Part shown: positions 53,032 through 63,894 of the stretch, piece by piece | Numbering within the stretch: the first letter of the stretch is position 1 | Layout: each line of letters opens with the position of its first letter | NCBI RefSeq assembly: GCF_018688495.1 | Contig: NZ_CP061320.1 | Span: 902,586-966,585 of the forward strand | Direction: 5' to 3' | Source: Polynucleobacter sp. Adler-ghost | GTDB taxonomy: Bacteria > Pseudomonadota > Gammaproteobacteria > Burkholderiales > Burkholderiaceae | DNA length: 64,000 nt | The notes under the pieces: generated by a model | What the model saw: the letters and a program-made list of their open reading frames with translations, nothing else | What the model was told of the DNA's origin: nothing | Database searches by the model: none | Program-made: the position numbers and the translations under genes

Positions 53032-54170
53032 GTACTGAGCTCCTGTTCAGCTGAAGCTGTCATCTGCAAGCCTAAGTCGATAGCTGTCTTACTAGATCCC
53101 GAATCCAACACTTCTAATGCGCAATCCAAAATCGCTGGTGAGATCATGAAGCCATGTCGATAGAGTCCATTGATCATCATCAGACCGGCTTGATTTGGTT
53201 TTCGATCAAGGGCTATCTCCGGTAGATTATCTTTGAGTGTAGGTCGGCATTGCGTTGCCATTTCTAAAATACGTGCTTCAGCAAAGCCGCTATGAACGGT
53301 ATAAACCGCACTGAGTAATTCCAATGCGGAGCGCACACTCATGGGAGAGACATCTTCAGATTCAATTTCTGTTGCACCAACAACGTAGACATCATCCTCT
53401 TTAGGAGCGATATAAATTGGGTAGCGCGGATGGATGAGGCGAGTAGGACGTCGTAGCTTTACTTCAGGCGCATGTAGGCGAATCACCTCACCACGCACTC
53501 CTCGTAAATCTTTGGATCTACCGGCATTACCCCAAGCAGCCTTGGCACCAAGACCACGACAATCGATGACCCAATCAAAGCCATTCTTTTGAGCGCGAAG
53601 TAGATCGGGGTCGGCCGCTTGATTCCAATGACAGGGTACCTTCATTAATGTCAGCTCAACTAACAATGCTTCTAGCAGTTGGCGGTTATCGAGCTGGCCT
53701 TCATTGGGTAGATAGAGCCCTTGGGTAAATCGCTCAGCAACACTAGGCTCGATTTCTGCGAGAGACTGACTATCCAAATGAATCGGTTTAGCAAGCGCCT
53801 GATTGTGATCGCAATTTCTCCCTAGATGGGAGGCAAATCGCTCCGCATCACTGGCATCTTGTCGATGCCATAGGATGAGCGTGCCATTCTGTTGAAAATA
53901 AACCGGCTTTGCTAATTCATTGATGAGTTGCTTCCAGCGTGGCAGGCTGTAAACACCCATACGCACCACGTTATCTTCTGTAATGGCAGACTCTGCCAGT
54001 GGAGCTAACATAGCAGCCGCAATTCGAGCCGCCGCTAAGTTACCATCCGAACCACCTTTCTCAAACAGCTCTACCTGAGCACCGCGCTTAGCAAGTGCGA
54101 CCGCTAGCAGCCGACCCATGAGGCCGGCGCCAACGATGGCGTATTTGCCGTTTGAGAAGACGTGATTCAC
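53022..54170 (-). CDS. thiO: Glycine oxidase ThiO (FAD-dependent)
   Basis: Oxidises glycine to the imine for ThiG. A 382-residue DAO-type flavoprotein with the FAD motif YAIVGAGLMGRLLAVALAKRG near the N-terminus, then ARIAAAMLAPLAE, NEGQLDNRQLLEALL, WVIDCRGLGAKA, GVRGEVIRLHAPEV and MINGLYRHGFMISPAI. The start is GTG at 54170, directly after the thiC stop codon with no gap, so coupling is expected. Confidence 0.92.
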   Translation of the reverse strand: MNHVFSNGKYAIVGAGLMGRLLAVALAKRGAQVELFEKGGSDGNLAAARIAAAMLAPLAESAITEDNVVRMGVYSLPRWKQLINELAKPVYFQQNGTLILWHRQDASDAERFASHLGRNCDHNQALAKPIHLDSQSLAEIEPSVAERFTQGLYLPNEGQLDNRQLLEALLVELTLMKVPCHWNQAADPDLLRAQKNGFDWVIDCRGLGAKAAWGNAGRSKDLRGVRGEVIRLHAPEVKLRRPTRLIHPRYPIYIAPKEDDVYVVGATEIESEDVSPMSVRSALELLSAVYTVHSGFAEARILEMATQCRPTLKDNLPEIALDRKPNQAGLMMINGLYRHGFMISPAILDCALEVLDSGSSKTAIDLGLQMTASAEQELSTCA

Positions 54171-56253
<2,083 letters not shown>

Positions 56254-56329
56254 CTTAGCTCTTATTTAACCACGAAATGCCTAAAAGCTGGGTGATCAAA
56301 ATCAAACGCTGAAACCCAATTTGGGGGCT

Positions 56330-57193
56330 TTAGTCCACTCTGGTGTTGCGCAAAATGAAATCTGCAGTCACAAAGGCGGCATCGCTAGTGAATTCATCGG
56401 CCAAAATGCGGGCTGCAGCCTCTGAAAGGGAGATTTCAATAAAACCACTCACTTCTCCATCATGATTGGTGGGTATAAAGTTCTCCGCCAGCTCCAGGTC
56501 ATAAATATAGAGTTGCTCATCATGAAATCCCCGTCCTTGTATGGGGCGGCGCATGTGTATGCGACCCACAGGCTCAATGTGATCGGAAATCTGGGGTGGC
56601 ACACCCGCTTCTTCCCATAATTCTCTCCGAGCATTAACCCAAGGGGTTTCATCTGCCCCAATACCACCTGCGGCCAGATTGTCGAGACGGCCGGGATCGG
56701 TAGATTTAGTTTCGCTACGTCGTCCAAGCCATAGATTACCGGCTTTGGTATAGCCATTAATGTGGGTTGCCATGCTGCGAAAGCCAAAAGCACGAAAGGC
56801 AGAGCGTTCTAAACGGAAGTATTCGTGGCCATTTTGGTCAATCCAGGCAAAATTCTCGTTTCTCCAGCCGGGAATCAGCCCGCCTTCACGCATCCGATCT
56901 GCCATGTTCAAGAGACTCTCGGATAACTCTAAGGGCCTTGCATGGTCAATAGTTAGGCGATCGTGACCTATTTTGATATGAGGAATGGGTTTCCCACCCA
57001 AAGATTCTTGTAAATAGCTTGTGAAATCAGGGTTTAAGTGCCCAATGACCTGTCCGGCTGTGTAGCCACCTAAAAAATGGATGGGTAAGTAGTCTGGTGG
57101 GGCAGGCCTTGCCGTATTTTGAAGCATTTCTTCTAGGGCGGCGATGGTGCTGGGTGTGAGCTTTGTAGTGAGCTTGGTGTTGAGCTTTTGCAT
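56330..57193 (-). CDS. Nudix hydrolase with DUF4743-type N-terminal domain
   Basis: A 287-residue protein. The N-terminal half (about 1-130) has PIHFLGGYTAGQVIGHLNPD and resembles the DUF4743 domain found before Nudix domains in Tnr3-like and plant NUDT20/24 proteins. The Nudix box GGIGADETPWVNARRELWEEAGV fits Gx5Ex7REUxEExGU fully. Characterised relatives hydrolyse oxidised thiamine diphosphate forms. Its location 222 bases upstream of thiC on the same strand, before the riboswitch, fits this. It may also be a general NDP-X hydrolase. Confidence 0.82.
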   Translation of the reverse strand: MQKLNTKLTTKLTPSTIAALEEMLQNTARPAPPDYLPIHFLGGYTAGQVIGHLNPDFTSYLQESLGGKPIPHIKIGHDRLTIDHARPLELSESLLNMADRMREGGLIPGWRNENFAWIDQNGHEYFRLERSAFRAFGFRSMATHINGYTKAGNLWLGRRSETKSTDPGRLDNLAAGGIGADETPWVNARRELWEEAGVPPQISDHIEPVGRIHMRRPIQGRGFHDEQLYIYDLELAENFIPTNHDGEVSGFIEISLSEAAARILADEFTSDAAFVTADFILRNTRVD

Positions 57194-57366
57194 GGCCTAA
57201 GTGTAAGAGAAATTAAAAATACCAAAATAGTCATCTAAAAATCTATAAATGAATTTGAGATGTCAATAATTTTTTACGCATATTTTTCTTTATAGGTAGA
57301 TGCTCATAAATTAAGCAAGCTAGGTCACTCTATACAAATCTGCGACTTACGAAAACTTTTGGGTAT

Positions 57367-57389
57367 TTATCCACACAAGCTGTGGATAA
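57367..57389. repeat. Inverted pair of perfect DnaA boxes
   Basis: TTATCCACA (57367-57375) and its exact reverse complement TGTGGATAA (57381-57389) are separated by CAAGC. Both match the strongest DnaA consensus. A third near-match TTATCCACT (57530-57538) lies on the other side of the tRNA-Arg gene. An AT-rich stretch (57194-57340) lies upstream, with no gene. The pair can also form a hairpin, but without a T-run. Confidence 0.65.
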
Positions 57390-57404
57390 GTTCTGATTAA
57401 GAAG

Positions 57405-57479
57405 TGGTCCCGCCGACAGGAATCGAACCTGTATCCCACGCTTAGGAGGCATGTGCACTATCCATTGTGCTACGGCAAG
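57405..57479 (-). tRNA. tRNA-Arg (anticodon CCU)
   Basis: Minus-strand cloverleaf: acceptor CUUGCCG pairs with CGGCGGG (two G-U pairs), D arm TAGCACAATGGATAGTGCA, anticodon stem CATGC/GCGTG with loop CTCCTAA (CCT), T arm ACAGGTTCGATTCCTGT, and encoded CCA (57405-57407). It reads the rare AGG codon. Confidence 0.95.
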
Positions 57480-57540
57480 AATGAAAAAAAGTAAAACGTT
57501 TTATCAGAAAGATGTTAATGCGCTCTTCATTATCCACTGA

Positions 57541-57675
57541 TTACCAGCCACACAGTGCCCACACTTGATTCGTGATTGCGACCATCAACTCTGGTGCAAA
57601 GTATGCAGAGAAAATAATTCCTAGTATCGCTACTGATAGGGCATATACAAGGAAGCGTGAAATAGAAAAGCGCAT
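57541..57675 (-). CDS. Mini membrane protein (44 residues), unknown function
   Basis: Short frame starting 7 bases after the MFS transporter stop on the same strand. The product begins MRFSISRF, has one clear TM helix (about 9-27: LVYALSVAILGIIFSAYFA), and ends NQVWALCGW. It has no obvious ribosome-binding site, but could be translationally coupled to the transporter. A positive n-region followed by a hydrophobic helix is typical of single-pass small proteins. Existence rests on the clean composition and gene position only. Confidence 0.5.
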   Translation of the reverse strand: MRFSISRFLVYALSVAILGIIFSAYFAPELMVAITNQVWALCGW

Positions 57676-57682
57676 AAAAAAA

Positions 57683-58918
57683 TTATGTAGCAGCAAGGCG
57701 ATGAATTGCCTGCTCTTTCACTGGCAGATTGATTAAGAATGCAAATACACCTAAGGCAATCGCAATATTCCAAACGATCAGATAGGAGCCGGTGCGATCA
57801 AATAGATACCCGCCAAAATAAGCTCCGCAGAAGCTGCCAAGCTGATGGGAAAAGAACACTAAACCAGAGAGCATGGTCAGGTACTTCACGCCAAAAATCT
57901 GCGCAACGATTGCATTGGTCAATGGGATAGTAGATAGCCACAAGAAGCCCATGATAGCGGCAAAGATATAGGTAGTAGTTGGGCTTAGAGGTAGATAAAC
58001 AAAGGCGATGATCGCCACGGACCGACTAATATAGATACCCGATAAGAGATAGCGCTTTGGCAAGCGTTGCCCGAATATTCCGGCGGCATAGGTTCCAAAA
58101 ATATTAAATAGACCAATCAATGCGAGGGCGGTAGTTGCTACAAAAGGCGCTCCAACATCGGGATATATTTTTGATAAATCTTTTAGATAAGGTGCTAAGT
58201 GAACCGCAATAAATACCACCTGAAAACCGCAAACAAAATAACCCAAAGTGAGCAATCTAAAACTAGGGTTGCCCATCGCCTCTCTTAAGGCTTCTGTAAT
58301 AGTTTGATTGCTTGCTTGCTGCATATTTGCAGCATTAGGTTCGCGCAACATCAACGCAATCGGAATCATGAGACTTGCCATGAGTGCCAATACGAGTAGC
58401 GCATCATTGGCGCCAAAGTTTGACAGCAAACCTTGCTCAACTGGAATCATTAAAAATTGTCCGAATGATCCAGCTGCTGCAGTGATACCCATAGCCCACA
58501 CTCTTTTTTCAGGAGCAACGTTGCGACCTAAGATGCCATACACCACGCTATAGGTAGTTGCAGTTTGTGCAAGACCGATGAGTAAACCACCCGCAAATGC
58601 AAAACTCAAAGCATCAGTAGAGATTGCCATGCCGGCTAAACCCAATGCATAAAGTGCGCCCCCGGCAATCATAATTTTGAGTGCGCCATAACGATCCGCC
58701 AATGCTCCTGTCACTGGCTGAACTGCACCCCAAATCAAATTTTGTAGGGCGATAGTCAGTGCAAAAGTTTCGCGTCCCCAACCATTGGCGGAAGTGATGG
58801 GTAGGTTAAAGAGTCCAAATCCATGGCGTATGCCCATGGAAAAAGTCACCATCAGCCCGCCAAAGATTAGTAGATTCTTTAGTGTGAGGGTATTCGATGG
58901 GCTAATTTGAACTGTCAT
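57683..58918 (-). CDS. MFS transporter, OxlT/monocarboxylate-type
   Basis: A 411-residue transporter with twelve predicted TM helices. The MFS motif A loop is GALADRYGALKIMIAGG (after TM2), and the repeated form GIFGQRLPKRYLLSG is after TM8. MGIRHGFGLFNLPITSANGWGRETFALTIALQ resembles the OxlT and monocarboxylate-transporter group. It is downstream of the reductase gene on the same strand (26 bases) and may be co-transcribed. Substrate is likely an organic anion; it cannot be specified. Confidence 0.87.
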   Translation of the reverse strand: MTVQISPSNTLTLKNLLIFGGLMVTFSMGIRHGFGLFNLPITSANGWGRETFALTIALQNLIWGAVQPVTGALADRYGALKIMIAGGALYALGLAGMAISTDALSFAFAGGLLIGLAQTATTYSVVYGILGRNVAPEKRVWAMGITAAAGSFGQFLMIPVEQGLLSNFGANDALLVLALMASLMIPIALMLREPNAANMQQASNQTITEALREAMGNPSFRLLTLGYFVCGFQVVFIAVHLAPYLKDLSKIYPDVGAPFVATTALALIGLFNIFGTYAAGIFGQRLPKRYLLSGIYISRSVAIIAFVYLPLSPTTTYIFAAIMGFLWLSTIPLTNAIVAQIFGVKYLTMLSGLVFFSHQLGSFCGAYFGGYLFDRTGSYLIVWNIAIALGVFAFLINLPVKEQAIHRLAAT

Positions 58919-58944
58919 AGATGCTTTCTTGATAAATCAAGCGC

Positions 58945-59934
58945 TTAGGATAGCTTGATTATCTGTTTGCCCAAACACCTGCCTTCAAGTAAATCAATGA
59001 AGGTCTGGGGCGCATTTTGAAGGCCCTCAGTGATTTTTTCATACACTTGGATCTTTTGTTTGACTATGAGGTCTATCAGTTGCTTTTGGATCTCCCGCCA
59101 TCGAGAAACATGATCAGAGACGATAAACCCTTGAATTAACATACGTTTTGCCAGTAAAGTACGCAGATTGATGCTGTGGAAATGCTCTTCAAGGCCTTCG
59201 GCAATCAGTCCGCAGATAGCAATGCGGGAGAAGGGGTTCATTTGAGGAATGAGCTCATCAAATAGCGTACCCCCAACATTCTCAAATATCCCGTCGATGC
59301 CATTGGGAGCAGATTGATTTAAATTGCTAGGCCAACTGCTGTGCTTATAAGATAGGCAGCTATCAAAATTCAAAACATCTTGCACATAAGCGCATTTTTC
59401 CTCAGAGCCCACAACTCCCACGACATTGGCGCCCTGTAGTTTGGCAAGTTGACCTGCGACACTCCCCACGGATCCTGCGGCAGAGCTAATGAATAGGGTT
59501 TGGCCAGCCTGAGGCTTGCAAATATCCATCATTCCAATCCAGGCGGTTATTCCGGGCATTCCCGCTGCTCCCAGTAGCCAGGTTTCAGAAAAAGGTGTTT
59601 GAGGGATGAGTTTGATCGCAGTGGAATTCATGATGGCATGGGTCTGCCATCCCAGCATGCCAATGACTTTATCTCCTGCTTTGAATTGATCAGACTGAGA
59701 ATCTAAGACGATTCCAATGCCTTCACCTATAACAACATCACCAAGCTCCATAGAAGGTGCATATGACTTTCGCTCGCTCATTCTGCCGCGCACATAGGGA
59801 TCAAGCGAAAGCCATTGATTTAATACTAGGACTTGACCGCTCTTCAATGGCTCTATATCAGCGTCAATGCATTGAAAGTTATCTTTTGTTACAGTTTGAT
59901 TTGGTCTGTTGCGGAGAATAATTTTAGTATTCAT
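58945..59934 (-). CDS. NADP-dependent medium-chain oxidoreductase (zinc-independent, CurA/prostaglandin-reductase-like)
   Basis: About 329 residues from the ATG at 59934 (the frame runs 10 codons further upstream). Family markers: LVLNQWLSLDPYVRGRMSE, VVIGEGIGIVLDS, GMPGITAWIGMMDICKPQAG, the nucleotide-binding SSAAGSVGSVAGQLAKLQGA, and GIDGIFENVGGTLFDELI. It has no zinc-ligand cysteines. Homologues reduce alpha,beta-unsaturated carbonyls. It is divergent from the succinate-semialdehyde dehydrogenase gene. Confidence 0.88.
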   Translation of the reverse strand: MNTKIILRNRPNQTVTKDNFQCIDADIEPLKSGQVLVLNQWLSLDPYVRGRMSERKSYAPSMELGDVVIGEGIGIVLDSQSDQFKAGDKVIGMLGWQTHAIMNSTAIKLIPQTPFSETWLLGAAGMPGITAWIGMMDICKPQAGQTLFISSAAGSVGSVAGQLAKLQGANVVGVVGSEEKCAYVQDVLNFDSCLSYKHSSWPSNLNQSAPNGIDGIFENVGGTLFDELIPQMNPFSRIAICGLIAEGLEEHFHSINLRTLLAKRMLIQGFIVSDHVSRWREIQKQLIDLIVKQKIQVYEKITEGLQNAPQTFIDLLEGRCLGKQIIKLS

Positions 59935-60084
59935 TTTTATTGCAAAAATTTTCTTCGTAAGCAAATCATCAGCGGATTAGGAGGGTTGTATTTTCCTAGG
60001 GTTTTTACTGATCCGTGGGGCCACAACACTTTTTAAATGAATTAGCAATTTTGCCACTTACAAGATTCTTTGGAGTATTTATTT

Positions 60085-61566
60085 ATGTCAGCAGTAAATC
60101 ACATTAGTTCGTTATTGAAAGATAAAAATCTCCTGAAGGGCGATGCATTTATCGGCGGTAAATGGCTTAAAGCTAAATCAGGCAAAGTATTTTCAGTGAA
60201 CAATCCCGCAACTGGCGAAGAAATTGCTCAGGTTCCTAACCTCGATGTAGCTGATGCACTAGATGCCGTTGCATCAGCCGAAAATGCATTTACCTTATGG
60301 CGAACAAAAACTGGCAAGGAACGTGCCGCAGTTTTGCGCAAGTGGTTTGAATTGATTACGGAGCACACCGAAGATCTTGGGATCATCATGTCTTTGGAGC
60401 AGGGCAAGCCTTTGGTTGAGGCTAAGGGCGAGATTCATTACGGATCCTCGTTTATTGAATGGTTTGCTGAAGAAGCAAAACGAGTAACCGGCGCCATTCC
60501 TAGTTCAACGTGGGAAGATAAGCGTCTGATGGTTCTCAAGCAACCAATCGGAGTGTGTGTAGCGATTACTCCTTGGAATTTCCCAAGTGCAATGATCACT
60601 AGAAAAGTATCTCCAGCATTGGCTGCGGGTTGCTCCATTGTGATCAAGCCTGCTGAGCAAACACCGTTATCAGCTTTGGCATTGGCTGAACTAGCCTCTC
60701 GAGCTGGCGTCCCTGATGGGGTGATCAATATTTTGACTGCCGATGCGCACAATTCCATCGCCATTGGTAAGGCCCTTTGTGATTCTCAGGTCGTTAAGCA
60801 TCTCTCGTTCACTGGATCTACTGAGGTTGGCAAGCTGCTGATGATGCAGTGTGCTCCCACAGTGAAAAAGATTGCCCTTGAGCTCGGTGGTCATGCGCCA
60901 TTTATTGTTTTTGAAGACGCTAATATTGACAATGCTGTTGCTGGCGCCATGTTTGCTAAGTACCGTAATGCTGGCCAAGCTTGCGTTGCAGCCAATCGCT
61001 TTTATGTCCATAAAAAAGTTCACAATGAATTTGTAGAAAAATTTGCTGCTGCTACTAAAGGGCTCAAAGTAGGCCATGGTTTAGAGCCTGGTGTTACCCA
61101 AGGACCATTGATTGATGAGCAGGCGCTGGCTAAAGTCCAGAGGCATATTGCTGATGCCCTTTCTAAGGGGGCGACCTTGGTTACCGGTGGCAAGTCTTCC
61201 GAGCGAGGCGGTACTTTCTTTGAGCCCACTATTTTGGCTGATGTAAACAATGCCATGCTAGTGGTAACTGAAGAAACATTTGGACCAGTTGCCCCAGTGA
61301 TTACTTTTGAGTCTGATGAGGAGGTTGTCAAGCTGGCTAATAACAGTCAATTTGGATTAGCTTCTTATTTCTACAGCCGTGATATTGGTCGGATCTGGAA
61401 GGTTGCTGAGGCCCTAGAGTTTGGCATGGTGGGCGTAAACACAGGTCTCTTTTCTAATGAGGTCGGCCCATTTGGAGGTGTCAAGCAATCCGGTCTAGGC
61501 AGAGAGGGCAGCTCTTGGGGTATCGATGAATACCTCGAGATGAAGTATGTCTGCGTAGGCCTATAA
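60085..61566 (+). CDS. gabD: NAD(P)-dependent succinate-semialdehyde dehydrogenase
   Basis: Oxidises succinate semialdehyde to succinate, the last step of GABA and 4-hydroxybutyrate breakdown. 493 residues from the ATG at 60085 (preceded by GGAG). The N-terminal DAFIGGKWLKAKSGKVFSVN, GabD-type cofactor region TPWNFPSAMITRKVSPALAAG, catalytic Glu in ALELGGHAPFIVF and catalytic Cys300 in NAGQACVAANRFYVH are all present, with FGGVKQSGLGREGSSWGIDE at the end. The Bug binding-protein gene follows at 25 bases, probably co-transcribed. Confidence 0.92.
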   Translation: MSAVNHISSLLKDKNLLKGDAFIGGKWLKAKSGKVFSVNNPATGEEIAQVPNLDVADALDAVASAENAFTLWRTKTGKERAAVLRKWFELITEHTEDLGIIMSLEQGKPLVEAKGEIHYGSSFIEWFAEEAKRVTGAIPSSTWEDKRLMVLKQPIGVCVAITPWNFPSAMITRKVSPALAAGCSIVIKPAEQTPLSALALAELASRAGVPDGVINILTADAHNSIAIGKALCDSQVVKHLSFTGSTEVGKLLMMQCAPTVKKIALELGGHAPFIVFEDANIDNAVAGAMFAKYRNAGQACVAANRFYVHKKVHNEFVEKFAAATKGLKVGHGLEPGVTQGPLIDEQALAKVQRHIADALSKGATLVTGGKSSERGGTFFEPTILADVNNAMLVVTEETFGPVAPVITFESDEEVVKLANNSQFGLASYFYSRDIGRIWKVAEALEFGMVGVNTGLFSNEVGPFGGVKQSGLGREGSSWGIDEYLEMKYVCVGL

Positions 61567-61591
61567 AAAAATAGATGGAGGAGACAAAATA

Positions 61592-62599
61592 ATGCATTCC
61601 AAGAAAAAACAAAAAATCGGAATCTTATTAGGCTGTTTATTTGCTGCAGTATCGCTGTTTAGCCAGAGCGCGTCTGGTCAGTCAGCGCCTGCTGAAGAGT
61701 CATGGCCTAACAGACCGATTTCAATGATCATTCCGTTTCCGCCAGGCGGGGTTGCTACTGTTGTTGGCAGACCCATTGCTGATGGCATGGCTAAAAATCT
61801 TGAAAAGCCCATCATCATGGAAAACAAACCTGGTGCAGGTGGTGGGATTGGTAATGCCTATGTAGCTAAAGCAAAACCGGATGGCTATAACGTTTTATTT
61901 GCCATGTCTTCTGTTTCAACGATTCCAGAGACAGATAAGATTGCTGGCAAAACCGCTTCGTACTCAACGAATCAGCTCAGACCCATTGGCCGTATTACTT
62001 CGGATCCACTAGTGATTGTTGTGAAGAGTGATGCGCCATGGAAAACAATGGCAGAGTTCGTTGCTGATGCTAAAAAGTATCCTGGTAAATACAATTTCAG
62101 CTCTTCTGGTAACTATGGAACTATGCAGTTACCAATGGAGATGCTGAAGACGAATCAGAATATTTTCGTTGTTCATATTCCCTATGGCGGTGCTGGTCCT
62201 GCTGTGTTGGCTGTGCTCAGTGGAGAGGTTGATATTGTCGCAAGCGGGCCATCAACGGTAGTGCAAAATATTAAAGCCGGAAAATTGAGGGCTTTAGCAC
62301 ACACTGGATCAGGCAAGATGGCTGCGCTTCCAGATGTTCCATCTCTCAAAGAACTTGGAATACCAGTTGAATACAATCAATGGACGGGAATCTTTGTGCC
62401 TAAGAGTACGCCTGAGCCGATTGTCAAAAAATATCGCGATGCATTGAGAGTTGCCGTCAATGACAACTCCATTCGCTCAACTATTGGCAATGCAGGCAGT
62501 CCAATTGACTATCTTGACGAACCTGAATTCCAAGTCTTTTGGGATAAGGACATTGCCAAGATGAATGAAGTAGTCAGAAAAATTGGCAAGCTCGATTAG
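61592..62599 (+). CDS. Bug-family (TctC-like) periplasmic solute-binding protein
   Basis: A 335-residue exported protein with a strong ribosome-binding site (GGAGGAGAC). The signal peptide runs to about ASGQSAPAEES. Then RPISMIIPFPPGGVATVVGR, ENKPGAGGGIGNAYVA, SSSGNYGTMQLPMEML and HIPYGGAGPAVLAVLSGEV. It is in a unit with gabD, so the ligand might be a precursor of succinate semialdehyde. It is the most divergent of the four Bug proteins in the window, and its 3' end overlaps the convergent CoA-transferase gene by 4 bases. Confidence 0.9.
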   Translation: MHSKKKQKIGILLGCLFAAVSLFSQSASGQSAPAEESWPNRPISMIIPFPPGGVATVVGRPIADGMAKNLEKPIIMENKPGAGGGIGNAYVAKAKPDGYNVLFAMSSVSTIPETDKIAGKTASYSTNQLRPIGRITSDPLVIVVKSDAPWKTMAEFVADAKKYPGKYNFSSSGNYGTMQLPMEMLKTNQNIFVVHIPYGGAGPAVLAVLSGEVDIVASGPSTVVQNIKAGKLRALAHTGSGKMAALPDVPSLKELGIPVEYNQWTGIFVPKSTPEPIVKKYRDALRVAVNDNSIRSTIGNAGSPIDYLDEPEFQVFWDKDIAKMNEVVRKIGKLD

Positions 62600-63816
62600 A
62601 TCGAACCATTTTCTCTTAGTACAAGGATATCCTGCGCGCTAAGACCCAGTCTCTCGCGTAGGATCTCATCAGTGTGTTGTCCTAGTGTAGGGGGTGCCAT
62701 CCTTACTTCTACTGGAGTTTTAGAGAGTCGCATAGGACTTGCCACTAACTTCATCTTGCCAGCTGTGGGGTGGGGCACATTGATTTGAATATCACGGGCT
62801 TTAACCTGTTCATTTTCAAAGACCTCTTGAAAATTATTAATTGGCCCACAGGGTACATTTGCTTTCTCAAGTAAGGCGATCCATTCTGCCTTAGTCTTCT
62901 TTCTCGTCATCTCCTCAAGCAGCGGTACTAGCTGTTCACGGTGCTTTACTCGCATTGGATTCTCTGAGTACAGAGGATTGTCGGCTAAATGGGCTTCACC
63001 ACCCGCTGTGACGAAATGCCTAAATTGACCATTATTCCCAGCAGCAACAATCATCCAACCATCTGATGTTGGAAGCGTTTGATACGGCACTATCGTTGGG
63101 GATGCATTACCCCAGCGCTTGGGGACTTCATCAGAACATAAATAGGCGCTAGCCACATTTGCCATGACTGCTATTTGTGTATCCAACAGGGCCAAGTCAA
63201 TATATTGACCTTCGCCAGTATGGTTTTTATGGGCAATGGCAGCCAAGATAGAGGTGGTAGCGTACATCCCTGTAAAAATATCGGCGATCGCAACCCCAGC
63301 TTTTTGTGGGCTAGCCCCCGGAAAGCCGTCTGCTTCACCGGTAACGCTCATAAAGCCCCCCATTCCTTGGACAATAAAATCATATCCAGGACGTTTTGAG
63401 TAGGGTCCAAATTGGCCGAATCCAGTAATAGAGCAATAAATGAGATCAGACTTCACTTTTCTCAAACTCTCGTAATCAAGCCCGTACTTCGCCAGTTGCC
63501 CAACTTTGTAGTTTTCAATGACAACATCGGACTCTTTTGCTAGCTGGCGAATGATATCTTGGCCCTCTGGCTTGCTAATATCCACCGTAATAGAGCGTTT
63601 ATTGCGGTTAATTGATATGAAATACGCAGTTTCAGCCGTATCTTTACCACTTTGATCTCTAGCAAAAGGAGGGCCCCAGTGACGCGTATCGTCGCCTTCA
63701 CCTGGCTTTTCAACCTTGATGACGTCTGCGCCGAGGTCGGCGAGGTTTTGTGTGCACCACGGGCCGGCAAGAACACGGCTGAGGTCTAAAACGCGAATAT
63801 GACTTAAGGCTCCCAT
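62596..63816 (-). CDS. CaiB/BaiF (family III) CoA-transferase
   Basis: A 406-residue family III CoA-transferase with the opening HIRVLDLSRVLAGPWCTQNL, ADVIKVEKPGEGDDTRHWGP and the catalytic Asp179 in QKAGVAIADIFTG. The family transfers CoA between acids such as formate/oxalate, succinate/mesaconate or carnitine derivatives. Position next to a Bug protein and gabD suggests a dicarboxylate or hydroxyacid, but this is inference. It is convergent with the Bug gene and upstream of parE on the opposite strand. Confidence 0.9.
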   Translation of the reverse strand: MGALSHIRVLDLSRVLAGPWCTQNLADLGADVIKVEKPGEGDDTRHWGPPFARDQSGKDTAETAYFISINRNKRSITVDISKPEGQDIIRQLAKESDVVIENYKVGQLAKYGLDYESLRKVKSDLIYCSITGFGQFGPYSKRPGYDFIVQGMGGFMSVTGEADGFPGASPQKAGVAIADIFTGMYATTSILAAIAHKNHTGEGQYIDLALLDTQIAVMANVASAYLCSDEVPKRWGNASPTIVPYQTLPTSDGWMIVAAGNNGQFRHFVTAGGEAHLADNPLYSENPMRVKHREQLVPLLEEMTRKKTKAEWIALLEKANVPCGPINNFQEVFENEQVKARDIQINVPHPTAGKMKLVASPMRLSKTPVEVRMAPPTLGQHTDEILRERLGLSAQDILVLRENGSI

Positions 63817-63844
63817 CCTGCGATTTTGGCATGAAAAAAAGGGT

Positions 63845-63862
63845 AATTCAGGAAAATTCAGG
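63845..63862. repeat. Helically phased direct repeat upstream of parE
   Basis: AATTCAGG occurs at 63845-63852 and 63855-63862, exactly 10 bases apart, followed by TTCAG at about 63869. They lie in front of the parE start, next to a possible -10 (TACAAT, 63881-63886). Confidence 0.35.
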
Positions 63863-63894
63863 TTTTCGTTCAGACATGACTACAATTTGCGCGC

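Noticed and set aside
57367..57389. DnaA-box pair as an intrinsic terminator or as the chromosomal origin
   Set aside because: There is no T-run after the repeat, so it is not a standard terminator. The usual origin neighbours (dnaA, dnaN, gyrB) are absent, so it is reported only as a candidate DnaA-binding site.
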